Source: Candidatus Binatia bacterium
Lineage (GTDB): Bacteria; Desulfobacterota; Binatia; HRBIN30
NCBI GenBank assembly: GCA_026415395.1
Contig: JAOAHD010000007.1
Coordinates: forward strand, 124,001 to 188,000
Length of the DNA stretch: 64,000 nt
Reading direction: 5' to 3'
The translations under genes were made by a program, and so were the position numbers. Under the pieces are notes generated by a model. That model had not been told where the DNA came from, ran no database searches, and saw only the letters and a list, made by a program, of their open reading frames with translations. This document shows, piece by piece, positions 48,834 to 56,958 of the stretch (its first letter is position 1; each line of letters starts with the position of its first letter).

Positions 48834-49655
48834 TCACCATAAGTCGGGTTCGAACATGCGGTCCAAACGTTCGGCGCGTCGCCGCAAAATCTCGCGCTGT
48901 TCCGGATGGGTCAGAATGTAAAGGTCACCCCGCTCGATGCCGCGCACCACGCGTCGCGCCACTTCGGCCGGAGAAATCACACCACCCTTCATGGCTTCGG
49001 CCGGCGGCACCAACGGCTCCACCCCGGGCGTGCGCAAGTGCGCGGGGCGGAGCCGCGCCGAGTTTTCGTTGATCCGTGTGTCGACAATCATCGGGCACAA
49101 CACACTGACGCCAATTCCCAAGGGCTTGAGTTCCCGATAGAGGGCTTCGCTCAACCCAACCACCGCAAATTTCGAGGCACAGTAAATGCCCAGCCATTCC
49201 ATCCCCACCAGTCCTGCCATGCTGGCGGTGTTCAAAATGTGACCACCGGTTCCTTGCTCCACTAGCCAAGGGAGGAACACTTCGATGCCGTGCACTACGC
49301 CCCAAAAGTTCACACTCATGGTGAACTCCCAGTCTTCATGGCTGGCCTCGCGCAGCGGACCGAACACCGCCACGCCGGCGTTATTGCATAGCAGGTGCAC
49401 GGCGCCGAACTGCCGGCGAACCTCGTCCGCAAGCGCGCGCACGCTGGCGAGCGAGGTGACATCCGTCACCACCCCGGCGACTTGCCCGCCGTTGCCGCTA
49501 AGTTCGGCCACGGTGCGATCGAGTGCCGCGCGATCGAGGTCGGCCAGCACCACCCGCGCACCGCGGCGCAAAAACTCCTCCGCCATGGCACGGCCGATGC
49601 CACCCGCCCCGCCAGTAATGACCGCCACGCGGCCGGCAAACTTATCGCTGGTCAT
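48834..49655 (-). CDS. Short-chain dehydrogenase/reductase
   Basis: NAD(P)-dependent oxidoreductase of 273 residues with AVITGGAGGIGRAMAEEFLRRGARVVLADLD, NNAGVAVFG, a catalytic Ser in LNTASMAGLVG and YCASK. The longer C-terminus (PAEVARRVVRGIERGDLYILTHPEQREIL) resembles the SDR group often found near Baeyer-Villiger monooxygenases and lipid or steroid genes. ATG at 49655 was chosen; the frame remains open through repeat DNA upstream and should not be taken as coding there. Confidence 0.92.
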   Translation of the reverse strand: MTSDKFAGRVAVITGGAGGIGRAMAEEFLRRGARVVLADLDRAALDRTVAELSGNGGQVAGVVTDVTSLASVRALADEVRRQFGAVHLLCNNAGVAVFGPLREASHEDWEFTMSVNFWGVVHGIEVFLPWLVEQGTGGHILNTASMAGLVGMEWLGIYCASKFAVVGLSEALYRELKPLGIGVSVLCPMIVDTRINENSARLRPAHLRTPGVEPLVPPAEAMKGGVISPAEVARRVVRGIERGDLYILTHPEQREILRRRAERLDRMFEPDLW

Positions 49656-49747
49656 GCGCGCCCGCCTAGCACGTTGCCCTGTCAGCGCCAACAATGGGCG
49701 AGTGGTGACCGCAGGGGCGACACCAGCAGCGCCCTTGGCGCTACATC

Positions 49748-49853
49748 GGCGAGTGTCGAGTACCGAGTGGCAAGTAGCGAGCGGCGAGTGGCGAGCAGGG
49801 AGTGGCGAGTCGTGGGGAATGAGGAATAGGGAATGGCGAATGGCGAATAGCGA
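49748..49853. repeat. Degenerate heptamer tandem array (about 15 units)
   Basis: On the minus strand the sequence reads as consecutive 7-base units close to TCGCCAY (for example TCGCCAC, TCGCCAT, TCGCTAT, TCCCTAT), with one 3-base interruption. About 15 units can be counted. It resembles the short tandemly repeated repetitive heptamers known from cyanobacteria. Confidence 0.8.
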
Positions 49854-49870
49854 AAAGGGAACGCGCGCCA

Positions 49871-49924
49871 TGCATCTTGCCACCCTGCGCCGACGCCATC
49901 GTAGGGGCGACGCATGCGTCGCCC
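49871..49924. repeat. Dispersed repeat copy 1 with 20-base palindrome
   Basis: This segment is closely matched at 54628-54683. It contains ATCTTGCCACCCTGC and ends with the perfect palindrome GGGCGACGCATGCGTCGCCC (49905-49924). A related left part (GCGCCAACAATGGGCGAGTGG) lies about 190 bases earlier. Confidence 0.8.
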
Positions 49925-49993
49925 GCGCTGCTCTGGCGAGAAGCAAACACCTTTGCTTTTTACGCCGTATCTCGCAAGTTCGGAGGTTACACT

Positions 49994-51157
49994 ATGCAAG
50001 AGGTTTTCATTATCGAGGCGGCGCGCAGTCCCATTGGCCGGCGAAAGGGTGGCTTGGCAGGTTTGCATCCCGCCGCCTTGCTCGGGAAGATCCAGCGAGC
50101 GGTACTGGAGCGCGCTGGGGTAGAGCCGCGGCAAGTGGGTCAAGTGGTTGGCGGCTGTGTGTCGCAAGTGGGTGAGCAATCCTTCAACATCGCCCGTACC
50201 GCCTGGCTGGGGGAAGGCCTTCCCATGGAAGTGCCGGCGACGACGGTGGACAGCCAGTGCGGGTCGAGCCAGCAGGCAACGTCCTTAGCTGCCGGGCTCA
50301 TTGGGGCCGGCATCGAAGATGTGGTGCTGGCCTGTGGGGTGGAAATGATGACGCGCGTGCCGTTGGGTTCGAACATGCGTGGCGGGTCGCCATTTCCCCC
50401 TTCGTACGCCGAACACTACGCCTTTGCCACGCAGTTCCAAGGTGCGGAGATGATTGCCAAAGAGTTCGGCATCACCCGCGAAGATACGGACCGCTTCGGC
50501 CTGCGCAGCCAAGTGCTTGCCAACCAAGCCTGGCGCGAGGGCCGCTTCACACGTGAGGTGGTTCCCGTGGAGGCACCGGTGGTCGACGAAAACGGCAACC
50601 CCACTGGTGAGACGCGCCGCGTGGAGCGCGACGAAGGGCTGCGGGAAACGTCGCTGGAAAAACTGGCGGCTTTGCAACCCGTAGAGCCAGGGGGCATTCA
50701 CACTGCTGGTACCTCTTCGCAAGTGTCCGATGGCGCGGCTGCCGTGCTGTTGGCATCTCCAGAGGGCGTAAAGCGCCTCGGCCTGAAGCCGCGCGCGCGA
50801 ATTGTGGCGACGACGTTGGTGGGAGTGGACCCAGTAACAATGCTCAAGGGACCCATCCCGGCCACGCGCAAGCTCTTGCAACTGACCGGGCTTCGCATGG
50901 ACGAGATCGATGTTTTCGAGGTCAACGAGGCGTTTGCCTCGGTCGTGCTCGCGTGGATGAAAGCGTGCGAGCCGAATCCAGAGCGCGTGAACCCCAACGG
51001 CGGCGCGATTGCCCTCGGCCATCCTACGGGTTGTACGGGAGCGCGGCTCATTACCACCGCACTTCATGAACTCGAGCGGACCGGTGGGCGTTATGCCCTC
51101 ATTTCCATGTGCTGTGGTGGTGGACTCGGCACGGGAACCATCATCGAGCGTCTCTGA
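49994..51157 (+). CDS. Acetyl-CoA acetyltransferase / 3-ketoacyl-CoA thiolase
   Basis: Thiolase of 387 residues for the last step of beta-oxidation, or condensation in reverse. The acyl-enzyme Cys is in TTVDSQCGSSQQA, and the base-forming motifs are NGGAIALGHPTGCTGARL and SMCCGGGLGTGTIIERL. The sequence resembles FadA5/steroid side-chain thiolases, such as MQEVFIIEAARSPIGRRKGGLAGLHPA. ATG at 49994 has a GGAGG site. It is read divergently from two SDR genes, so a shared lipid or steroid role is plausible. Confidence 0.93.
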   Translation: MQEVFIIEAARSPIGRRKGGLAGLHPAALLGKIQRAVLERAGVEPRQVGQVVGGCVSQVGEQSFNIARTAWLGEGLPMEVPATTVDSQCGSSQQATSLAAGLIGAGIEDVVLACGVEMMTRVPLGSNMRGGSPFPPSYAEHYAFATQFQGAEMIAKEFGITREDTDRFGLRSQVLANQAWREGRFTREVVPVEAPVVDENGNPTGETRRVERDEGLRETSLEKLAALQPVEPGGIHTAGTSSQVSDGAAAVLLASPEGVKRLGLKPRARIVATTLVGVDPVTMLKGPIPATRKLLQLTGLRMDEIDVFEVNEAFASVVLAWMKACEPNPERVNPNGGAIALGHPTGCTGARLITTALHELERTGGRYALISMCCGGGLGTGTIIERL

Positions 51158-52247
51158 GCCGCGGCTGCAGGGCGGTCAAAGCGCGGCTTCGCCCCCTGCT
51201 TGGCACTTCACTACGGCGGAGTTCGTGGGCATTGCCGGCGGCGACCCGACGACGGCTCGCCGCCGCTATGCCGATAGTGTTCGGGCGGTGCGCGCGGACG
51301 GCTTGCCTGCGTTGGTGCGTCAGTGTGCCGACGGTGATTTGCTGAAATTTGCCATGCGTGCGGCCGACGGTGCCGAGGTCGAAAGCGTGATCATTCCTAT
51401 GGAAAGCTACCGCGGTGCCCGTTGGCGAACTCTCTGCCTTTCGACTCAAGTGGGCTGCCGCATGGGCTGCACGTTTTGCGAAACTGGCCGCATGGGCTTG
51501 CTCCGCAATCTCACGGCTTCGGAAATCATTGCGCAGCGCTTGCTAGCGCGCGGGCTGCTGGCCGAGCGTGGCGAGTACGAGGGGAGCCCGTATCGCTACG
51601 ATGGCGATGGCATCCGCAATCTCGTGTTTATGGGGATGGGCGAGCCGTTGGACAATTTCGAGCAGCTTGCTCGGGCGATCGAAATCTTGTCCGACCCAGG
51701 CGGCCTTGGCTTCCCGTTGTCGCACATGACCGTGTCCACCGTCGGCGTGCGCAGCGGCTTAGAGAAGCTCGCCCAATGGGTTCGGCAGGATCCACAACGG
51801 CAGAAACTCCGCTTGGCGATTTCCTTGCACGCCGCTGACGATGAATTGCGGAGCCTCCTCGTGCCCATCAATCGCGCCGTGCCCCTGGCGGAACTGAAAC
51901 AGCTCTTGCTCGCCTACCCGCTTACGCCCCGTGGGCTGTTCTTGATTCAGTACGTGTTGTTGCGCGGGGTGAACGACTCGCCGGAGCACGCGCGGCAGTT
52001 GGCCGCTTGGTGTCGCGACCTGCCTTGCGTTGTCAATCTCATCCCCTACAACCCGCAGCGCCTCCCACGATATGAGTCCCCGCGTGAAGAGACCGTGCTG
52101 GTGTTCTTACAAACGCTCCGTCAGCACGGCATCTTTGCCAAGCGGCGGCGCACCCAAGGGCAACAGCTGGCCGCCGCTTGCGGTCAGTTAGCGACCAATA
52201 CGGCAAAGATGGGCCGCTACACTCGGTTAGGCGCCCTCTCTTCGTAA
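51093..52247 (+). CDS. rlmN: RlmN/Cfr-like radical SAM rRNA methyltransferase
   Basis: Radical SAM enzyme likely to methylate C2 of adenine in 23S rRNA and tRNA. The Fe-S cysteines are in CRMGCTFCETGRMGLLRN; FMGMGEPLDNFEQ, STVGVRSGLEKLA, LRLAISLHA and the C-terminal GQQLAAACGQLA (methyl-carrier Cys) agree with RlmN. The N-terminal domain is short and unlike normal RlmN. The start is uncertain: ATG at 51093 lies inside the thiolase gene (65-base overlap), and GTG codons near 51112-51118 are alternatives. A terminator follows the stop. Confidence 0.88.
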   Translation: MPSFPCAVVVDSAREPSSSVSEPRLQGGQSAASPPAWHFTTAEFVGIAGGDPTTARRRYADSVRAVRADGLPALVRQCADGDLLKFAMRAADGAEVESVIIPMESYRGARWRTLCLSTQVGCRMGCTFCETGRMGLLRNLTASEIIAQRLLARGLLAERGEYEGSPYRYDGDGIRNLVFMGMGEPLDNFEQLARAIEILSDPGGLGFPLSHMTVSTVGVRSGLEKLAQWVRQDPQRQKLRLAISLHAADDELRSLLVPINRAVPLAELKQLLLAYPLTPRGLFLIQYVLLRGVNDSPEHARQLAAWCRDLPCVVNLIPYNPQRLPRYESPREETVLVFLQTLRQHGIFAKRRRTQGQQLAAACGQLATNTAKMGRYTRLGALSS

Positions 52248-52273
52248 CGGCTGCAGCCGTTCAGTGTCTTTTT
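52246..52273 (+). terminator. Intrinsic terminator after rlmN
   Basis: A perfect 16-base palindrome at 52246-52261 (stem AACGGC/GCCGTT with a TGCA loop) overlaps the rlmN stop codon and is followed within eight bases by five T residues. Confidence 0.55.
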
Positions 52274-52306
52274 GGCTGAGCAGCGGAGGGAAGTTTGCCC
52301 CAGGGC

Positions 52307-52338
52307 TTGACCTTGGACGTAGGTGGAGGCCGTAAACA
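52307..52338 (+). promoter_or_regulatory. MerR-type promoter with long spacer
   Basis: TTGACC at 52307-52312 and TAAACA at 52333-52338 are separated by 20 bases (19 if the -10 is taken one base earlier). A spacer of 19-20 bases with a partial dyad between is typical of promoters untwisted by MerR-family activators. It lies 18 bases before the merR-like start, suggesting autoregulation. Confidence 0.45.
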
Positions 52339-52356
52339 CATTACTGGAGTCGGGCC

Positions 52357-52767
52357 ATGATTGGACTCAAAGTCGGCGAGGTCGCCAAGCGGGCAGGAGT
52401 GAACCTGCAAACCATCCGGTACTATGAACGCCGTGGCTTGCTTACCAAGCCGCCGCGCACCGCGGCAAATTACCGGGCGTACCCTGAGGACACCGTGCTG
52501 CGGGTGCGCTTCATCGAGCGAGCTCAACAACTGGGGTTCACCCTGAAGGAACTCCAGGAGCTCCTGTCGCTGCGCGCCGCGCCCCGGACGCGGTGCGCGG
52601 ATGTGCGCCGGCGTGCGCAGCGCAAGGTGCAGGACATCGACGAGAAGCTGCGCACGTTGCAGTCGATGCGCCGGGCACTCGTCAAGCTCATCGATGAATG
52701 CGCGGGAAACGCCCCCGTGAGCGAATGCCTGATTCTCGAGGCGCTCGATCTGGGTGACAACGATTGA
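52357..52767 (+). CDS. MerR family metal-responsive regulator (Hg-type cysteines)
   Basis: DNA-binding regulator of 136 residues. The winged helix is LKVGEVAKRAGVNLQTIRYYERRGLL, followed by NYRAYPEDTVLRVRFIERAQQLGFTLKEL and a dimerisation helix. Cysteines at positions 80, 115 and 124 have the same spacing (35 and 9) as the three Hg(II) ligands of MerR (82, 117, 126). Response to Hg(II), or to a related soft metal, is therefore likely. No mer, zntA or cadA gene lies next to it, so the target may be elsewhere. Confidence 0.9.
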   Translation: MIGLKVGEVAKRAGVNLQTIRYYERRGLLTKPPRTAANYRAYPEDTVLRVRFIERAQQLGFTLKELQELLSLRAAPRTRCADVRRRAQRKVQDIDEKLRTLQSMRRALVKLIDECAGNAPVSECLILEALDLGDND

Positions 52768-52891
52768 TGACGGACGTGCCCTCACCACAACTCCGCGCAG
52801 CTTGAATCCCCCGCGTGGACGGAGAGCCTCTCTGGGGATGCGAGTGGCGCCCCCGGGTCGGTGCGTGGGACTGCGAACCCCGCTTCGGCCT

Positions 52892-54406
52892 TCACGGCTG
52901 GCAGGTGGCTGCGAGCTCGGGCGGGAACTCGCGTGCTCCCTGAGGAGAGCGGGCGAAGACAAAGCGCATTCCGCCGCATACCGCCCGGCGAAGCGGAGGC
53001 TCGCCGGCGCAAGCTACAGCTCGGTAAGCCGGCTCGAGCGTACCTCGTCGGAGGTATTCGTCCGCCACGCTCCACCCGATTCCGTTGAACGCCCGCTCGC
53101 GGCAGGTGGGATCGTCGAGTTTCCGCAACCGCGCGCACGCACCTTCAGCGCTGCCTGCACGCGGATACTCCGCCACGCCAAAGACCAAGCAACCCCGCAG
53201 CCACTCCTCACGAAAATCGCTGCGAGCTGCTCCTTGGCCATAAAGTGGCGCGAGCTGATATGCGCTGACAGCAAGTGCGAGCGCGACTGCCAGTCCGTGA
53301 ATCCGCGCACCCCAAGCTTGCGCAGCCACGTCGATCCCGCCGGCGGCGAGCACAAGCAAAAGAACCGCGAGCGGCACGAAAAAACGTGCGAAGTAGTAGC
53401 CTTCGTTCGGCAGAGGGCTGATGCGGCCGACGACCAGCGCTGCGGTGGACAGGACGGCGGCAGCGAACAACACTCCGACGGCAAGCGGTGAACGCACTAC
53501 CGCTCTCCTCGGCAGTCGCGAGAGGAGTGCGACGGCGAGCAGGAGCGCCAGCAGGATCAAAGCGGCAAGCGTCGCGCTGCCTAGCGCAGCGCCACCCCAA
53601 GCTTCCGAAAGGTGATTCAGCATTCCCAGTGCGGGCAGGTGCGGTGTAGGGTGCGTCGCAGCGTCCGAAGGAAACGCCCGTTCGATCCATTGCCACCACC
53701 GGTATGGGTGGCGGCAGACGTTTTGATAAATCCACGGCAGTGCGCCGAGGGCCACCCCGGAGGTCACCGCGCTCACGCTCGGCCAACGGGGCGAGAGTGC
53801 AATCAAAGCTCCCACCACAGGGAGCGCCCAAGGCACAAGCAGGTACGACATCCAGGCGGCAGCCGCGGCGAGCAACGCCGTGGAGAACGAAAGGAACCAG
53901 CTAGTCGCACAAGCTCGGCTTGCACAAACGAGCAAGGCTGTGGCGCACAACGCCGGGAGCACGCCTTCCGGATGAGAGCCCACTATGGTGATTTGCAGGC
54001 GCGCTAAGTTGGGGCTCAAGCCTAACCACATTGCCCCGCCCACCAAGGCGGCCCGCCAAGAAAACAGGGAGGCGAGGACCCACAGGTAGGCGCAAACAGT
54101 GGCCGTCCACCACAGGAGCACGAGCCACTTCAAGGAAACAACCGACGGCTCCTGCCACTGGAGCCAAAGGCTTCCGAGGACGATGAGTGGCACGGAGCCG
54201 CCATGGTCGAGGTCGTCTTGGTAATCCCAAACGCGTGCCAGCCCCGCACGTTGCAGCTCGAGGCTGCTGAACAAAAAAACTGGCTCCTCCCAATTTTGAT
54301 TGGCAGAGCTCGAAGAGACGAGAAGCGCGGCGCGCGACCCCCAGAAAGCGGCGACCATGGCGACTAACGCCGCATATCGGAGCCAAGGGTGAAGCCGGAG
54401 CCGCAT
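52892..54406 (-). CDS. Large multi-pass membrane protein, unknown
   Basis: Integral membrane protein of about 504 residues with roughly 10-11 predicted helices in the first 390 residues, then a soluble C-terminal region rich in Cys and Arg (GCLVFGVAEY, FNGIGWSVADEYLRRGTLEPAYRAVACAGEPPLRRAVCGGM). The overall pattern (a first helix after a short basic N-terminus, a periplasmic loop with acidic residues, many short helices) recalls GT-C glycosyltransferases or dolichyl-mannosyltransferase-like proteins, but I see no clear catalytic DE/ED motif. ATG at 54406 is the natural start; repeat DNA lies upstream. Confidence 0.75.
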   Translation of the reverse strand: MRLRLHPWLRYAALVAMVAAFWGSRAALLVSSSSANQNWEEPVFLFSSLELQRAGLARVWDYQDDLDHGGSVPLIVLGSLWLQWQEPSVVSLKWLVLLWWTATVCAYLWVLASLFSWRAALVGGAMWLGLSPNLARLQITIVGSHPEGVLPALCATALLVCASRACATSWFLSFSTALLAAAAAWMSYLLVPWALPVVGALIALSPRWPSVSAVTSGVALGALPWIYQNVCRHPYRWWQWIERAFPSDAATHPTPHLPALGMLNHLSEAWGGAALGSATLAALILLALLLAVALLSRLPRRAVVRSPLAVGVLFAAAVLSTAALVVGRISPLPNEGYYFARFFVPLAVLLLVLAAGGIDVAAQAWGARIHGLAVALALAVSAYQLAPLYGQGAARSDFREEWLRGCLVFGVAEYPRAGSAEGACARLRKLDDPTCRERAFNGIGWSVADEYLRRGTLEPAYRAVACAGEPPLRRAVCGGMRFVFARSPQGAREFPPELAATCQP

Positions 54407-54774
54407 GCTGGGGCGCGGTTCCCGCGCTCGATCATGCACGCCCGTAGCCTTTACCGGCCTCGCGCCCGACAAGCAACGGACCATCTCGTTCCAGCAGCGA
54501 GCGGCGGGCAGTGATCGCAGGGGCGACGCATGCTTCGCCCGCGTTGCCGGCGGGTCACGGCGCCACCGCGCGCCAACAGCGGGCGAATGGTGTGGATCGG
54601 CGAATGGGGAACCCGGAACCCGTGCCTTGTATCTTGCCACCCTGCACCAACGCGATTCGTAGGGGCGACGCATGCGTCGCCCCGTGTCTCTAAAGACAGC
54701 TTGCCTTGAGCGTGCCAATCGGGTAGGCGATAGCTCCTGTGTCGGTGCGTCGGGGAGTGCCGTTGGTCTGGTTC
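54407..54774. other. Divergent intergenic region with repeats
   Basis: About 370 bases between the membrane protein (leftwards) and the esterase (rightwards). It carries an imperfect palindrome copy at 54521-54540, the left part of the dispersed repeat near 54572-54594 and the right part at 54628-54683. No gene was seen. Confidence 0.65.
54572..54683. repeat. Dispersed repeat copy 2 with palindrome
   Basis: The left end GCGCCAACAGCGGGCGAATGG is nearly the same as 49686-49706, and the right end (54628-54683) nearly the same as 49871-49924. It ends in a 22-base perfect palindrome (54662-54683). Here there is no heptamer array between the two ends. Confidence 0.75.
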
Positions 54775-56874
54775 ATGAGAATTGTGCTCGTCGCCGCCAG
54801 TCTGGCGGTAACGAGCACGCCTAGTTGGGCTCGCGTGAGGTTCTCTCACGCCCGCTTCTCCGACGGGATGGTATTGCAAGCAGGGATGCCGAACCCGGTT
54901 TGGGGCGAGGCGGATCCGGGCGAGCAAGTAACGGTTCGGTTCGCTGGCCAGACGAAGACCACGGCCGCTGCTCCGTTTACTGGGCGGTGGGAAGTGACTC
55001 TCGATCCGCTGCCGGCTTCGAGTTCGGGGCGTCCCCTGACCGTGACCGGACGCGATAACGAGATCACTTTAGACGACGTACTCGTGGGCGAGGTGTGGCT
55101 GTGCAGTGGGCAGTCCAACATGGTGATCAGCCCGCCGACCAAGACCGAGCTCGACAGTTATCCATTGGTTCGCACGTTCAAGACGAAGCGTTGGGGCGAG
55201 CGTCCTGCTGGGGCAGCATTTTGGTTCGGCGTTGAGCTCCATGAGCAGCTCGGAGTTCCCATCGGAATTCTCAACGAGGCTGTGGGTGGCTCCAATATCC
55301 GCTTTTGGTTCGGTGCTTCCATCGTTGGCCCGGCTGGAGACGGCTTAGAGGATCGGCTGCGTGAAAAGGGCCGACTCTACGAACGTAAGATCGAGCCACT
55401 GTTCCCATTGGCTTTTCGCGGGGTGTGTTGGTGGCAAGGTGAGGCGGACGACGCACGGCCCAGCCAGTACGCCGTTGCGCTTCCCGCGCTTATCAAATCG
55501 TGGCGCGAGGATTTTGGTCGTCCAAACCTGCCATTCATCTTTGTCCAGTTGCCGACTGGTGGTGGTCTCAAGTTCGGTGAATTCCCGGCACCGCTTCCGA
55601 TTGTTCAACCCATTCAGCTTGTCGCTCCGCGGATGCGCGACGCGTACCTCAAAGCCCTTGCCTTGCCGCAAACAGGAATGGTGATCACCATCGATCTTCC
55701 CGGTGGCACGCATCCGCGGGAAAAGGAGCTGTATGGGCGGCGGATGGGGTTGGTTGCCTTGGGGACGGTATACGGAACGATTAGCGGTAACTACTCCGGC
55801 CCGGTGTTTTCGCACATTCAGCAGGAGGGAAATCGACTGAGGATTTTCTTCCGGCCGCGGACTGCAATTGGACTGCAAGCTGGTGGGTCGAGCTCGCTGC
55901 AAGGGTTTGCAATCTCCAACGATGGGGTGACCTGGGTGTGGGCACACGCCACGATCCAAGGTTCGGAAGTCGTGGTGTGGCACGAAGCCGTCCCGAATCC
56001 CACGATGGTGCGGTATGCGTACGATGTGTTTCCGCGCTGGGCCAATCTTTTCAACGGCGACGGCTGGGCGGCCGCGCCGTTTTCATCGGACGTAGAACCG
56101 GGCCCGGGAGAGACCCCGGCACCCACAGTGACTCCGACGAGCACGCCGACGCCGTCCGCAACCCCCACACCGACAGGCCCGCCATTGCCCTCAGTTTCAC
56201 CGACGCGCACTGGAACACCGACGAACACCATGCCTCCGTCACCAACCCTGACGCGCACGCGGACACCCACGATTACCCAGACGCCCACTCGAACATCAAC
56301 CCCGACTTGGACCCCCACTCCGACTTGGACCCCCACTCCGACACCGACGATTCCGTTGGCATGCTCCCACGGAGCACCGATTCAGGGCGCCATTTTGCGG
56401 GTATTGCGTAATGCCGAGCCGGCAGGGGACGAGGTGCTCTTGGTGCAAGGAAATGCAGGAAGCTTCTTCCCGGGAATCGTCCTGGATGTCGCCACTGAAG
56501 GGATGCTGCTGCAAGTGGCCGATCGCAACGGCAACCTCGTCTTTAGCCGCCAGCTCCCAGGTGGCCCGAACTGGACCGTGCGTCAGACGCTGGGAGGTTT
56601 CTTGTTCTTGTATCGCGACCCGAGTGGTACGCTCGCCCAGGGAATCACGAAGGCGAAATTGATCAGCCGCGACGGCACCCGCGTCCAGTTCAGCGTCTCT
56701 GGCAAGGAGTCGAATTTCCAAATTCAACAGCACCAATTGCCCTTGCGACTGGCTGTGGTGTTCGGAGATCAAAGTGCCGGTGCCCAGGGGCGCTGCGGGA
56801 CGATTGATTTCGGAACCGATGGTACGACCACCTGCACGTTCTCCGTACTGGGCAATACGGTGCTTTGCCGGTAA
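54775..56874 (+). CDS. Secreted sialate O-acetylesterase-like protein with TP-rich linker
   Basis: Exported protein of 699 residues with signal peptide MRIVLVAASLAVTSTPSWA. The SASA/SGNH-type esterase domain has the nucleophile in LCSGQSNMV, WWQGEADDARPSQY and the Asp/His pair in IDLPGGTHPREKELYGRRM. A linker of about 85 residues made of Thr-Pro repeats (including a duplicated TWTPTP unit, residues about 445-530) leads to a C-terminal beta domain of about 170 residues with three cysteines. It probably removes acetyl groups from a glycan. ATG at 54775 was chosen; an upstream GTG at 54739 exists. Confidence 0.88.
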   Translation: MRIVLVAASLAVTSTPSWARVRFSHARFSDGMVLQAGMPNPVWGEADPGEQVTVRFAGQTKTTAAAPFTGRWEVTLDPLPASSSGRPLTVTGRDNEITLDDVLVGEVWLCSGQSNMVISPPTKTELDSYPLVRTFKTKRWGERPAGAAFWFGVELHEQLGVPIGILNEAVGGSNIRFWFGASIVGPAGDGLEDRLREKGRLYERKIEPLFPLAFRGVCWWQGEADDARPSQYAVALPALIKSWREDFGRPNLPFIFVQLPTGGGLKFGEFPAPLPIVQPIQLVAPRMRDAYLKALALPQTGMVITIDLPGGTHPREKELYGRRMGLVALGTVYGTISGNYSGPVFSHIQQEGNRLRIFFRPRTAIGLQAGGSSSLQGFAISNDGVTWVWAHATIQGSEVVVWHEAVPNPTMVRYAYDVFPRWANLFNGDGWAAAPFSSDVEPGPGETPAPTVTPTSTPTPSATPTPTGPPLPSVSPTRTGTPTNTMPPSPTLTRTRTPTITQTPTRTSTPTWTPTPTWTPTPTPTIPLACSHGAPIQGAILRVLRNAEPAGDEVLLVQGNAGSFFPGIVLDVATEGMLLQVADRNGNLVFSRQLPGGPNWTVRQTLGGFLFLYRDPSGTLAQGITKAKLISRDGTRVQFSVSGKESNFQIQQHQLPLRLAVVFGDQSAGAQGRCGTIDFGTDGTTTCTFSVLGNTVLCR

Positions 56875-56958
56875 GCACCGAGGCTCACGCACAAGCACCG
56901 CCGCTAGCGGCATCGGCTCGGGCAGCGAATTTACCGTTTACAGGGGCTGCAGGAAAAC

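Larger units (their letters stand above)
49656..49993. other. Divergent intergenic region filled with repeats
   Basis: About 340 bases between the divergent SDR and thiolase genes. It contains a left repeat part near 49682-49720, a heptamer array (49748-49853) and a right repeat part ending in a palindrome (49871-49924). The remaining 70 bases before the thiolase ATG carry its GGAGG site. Long frames across the array are artefacts of its 7-base period. Confidence 0.7.

Noticed and set aside
49741-49950. Short minus-strand protein with repeated RHSPFAI-like text
   Set aside because: It is a translation of the heptamer array, not a gene.
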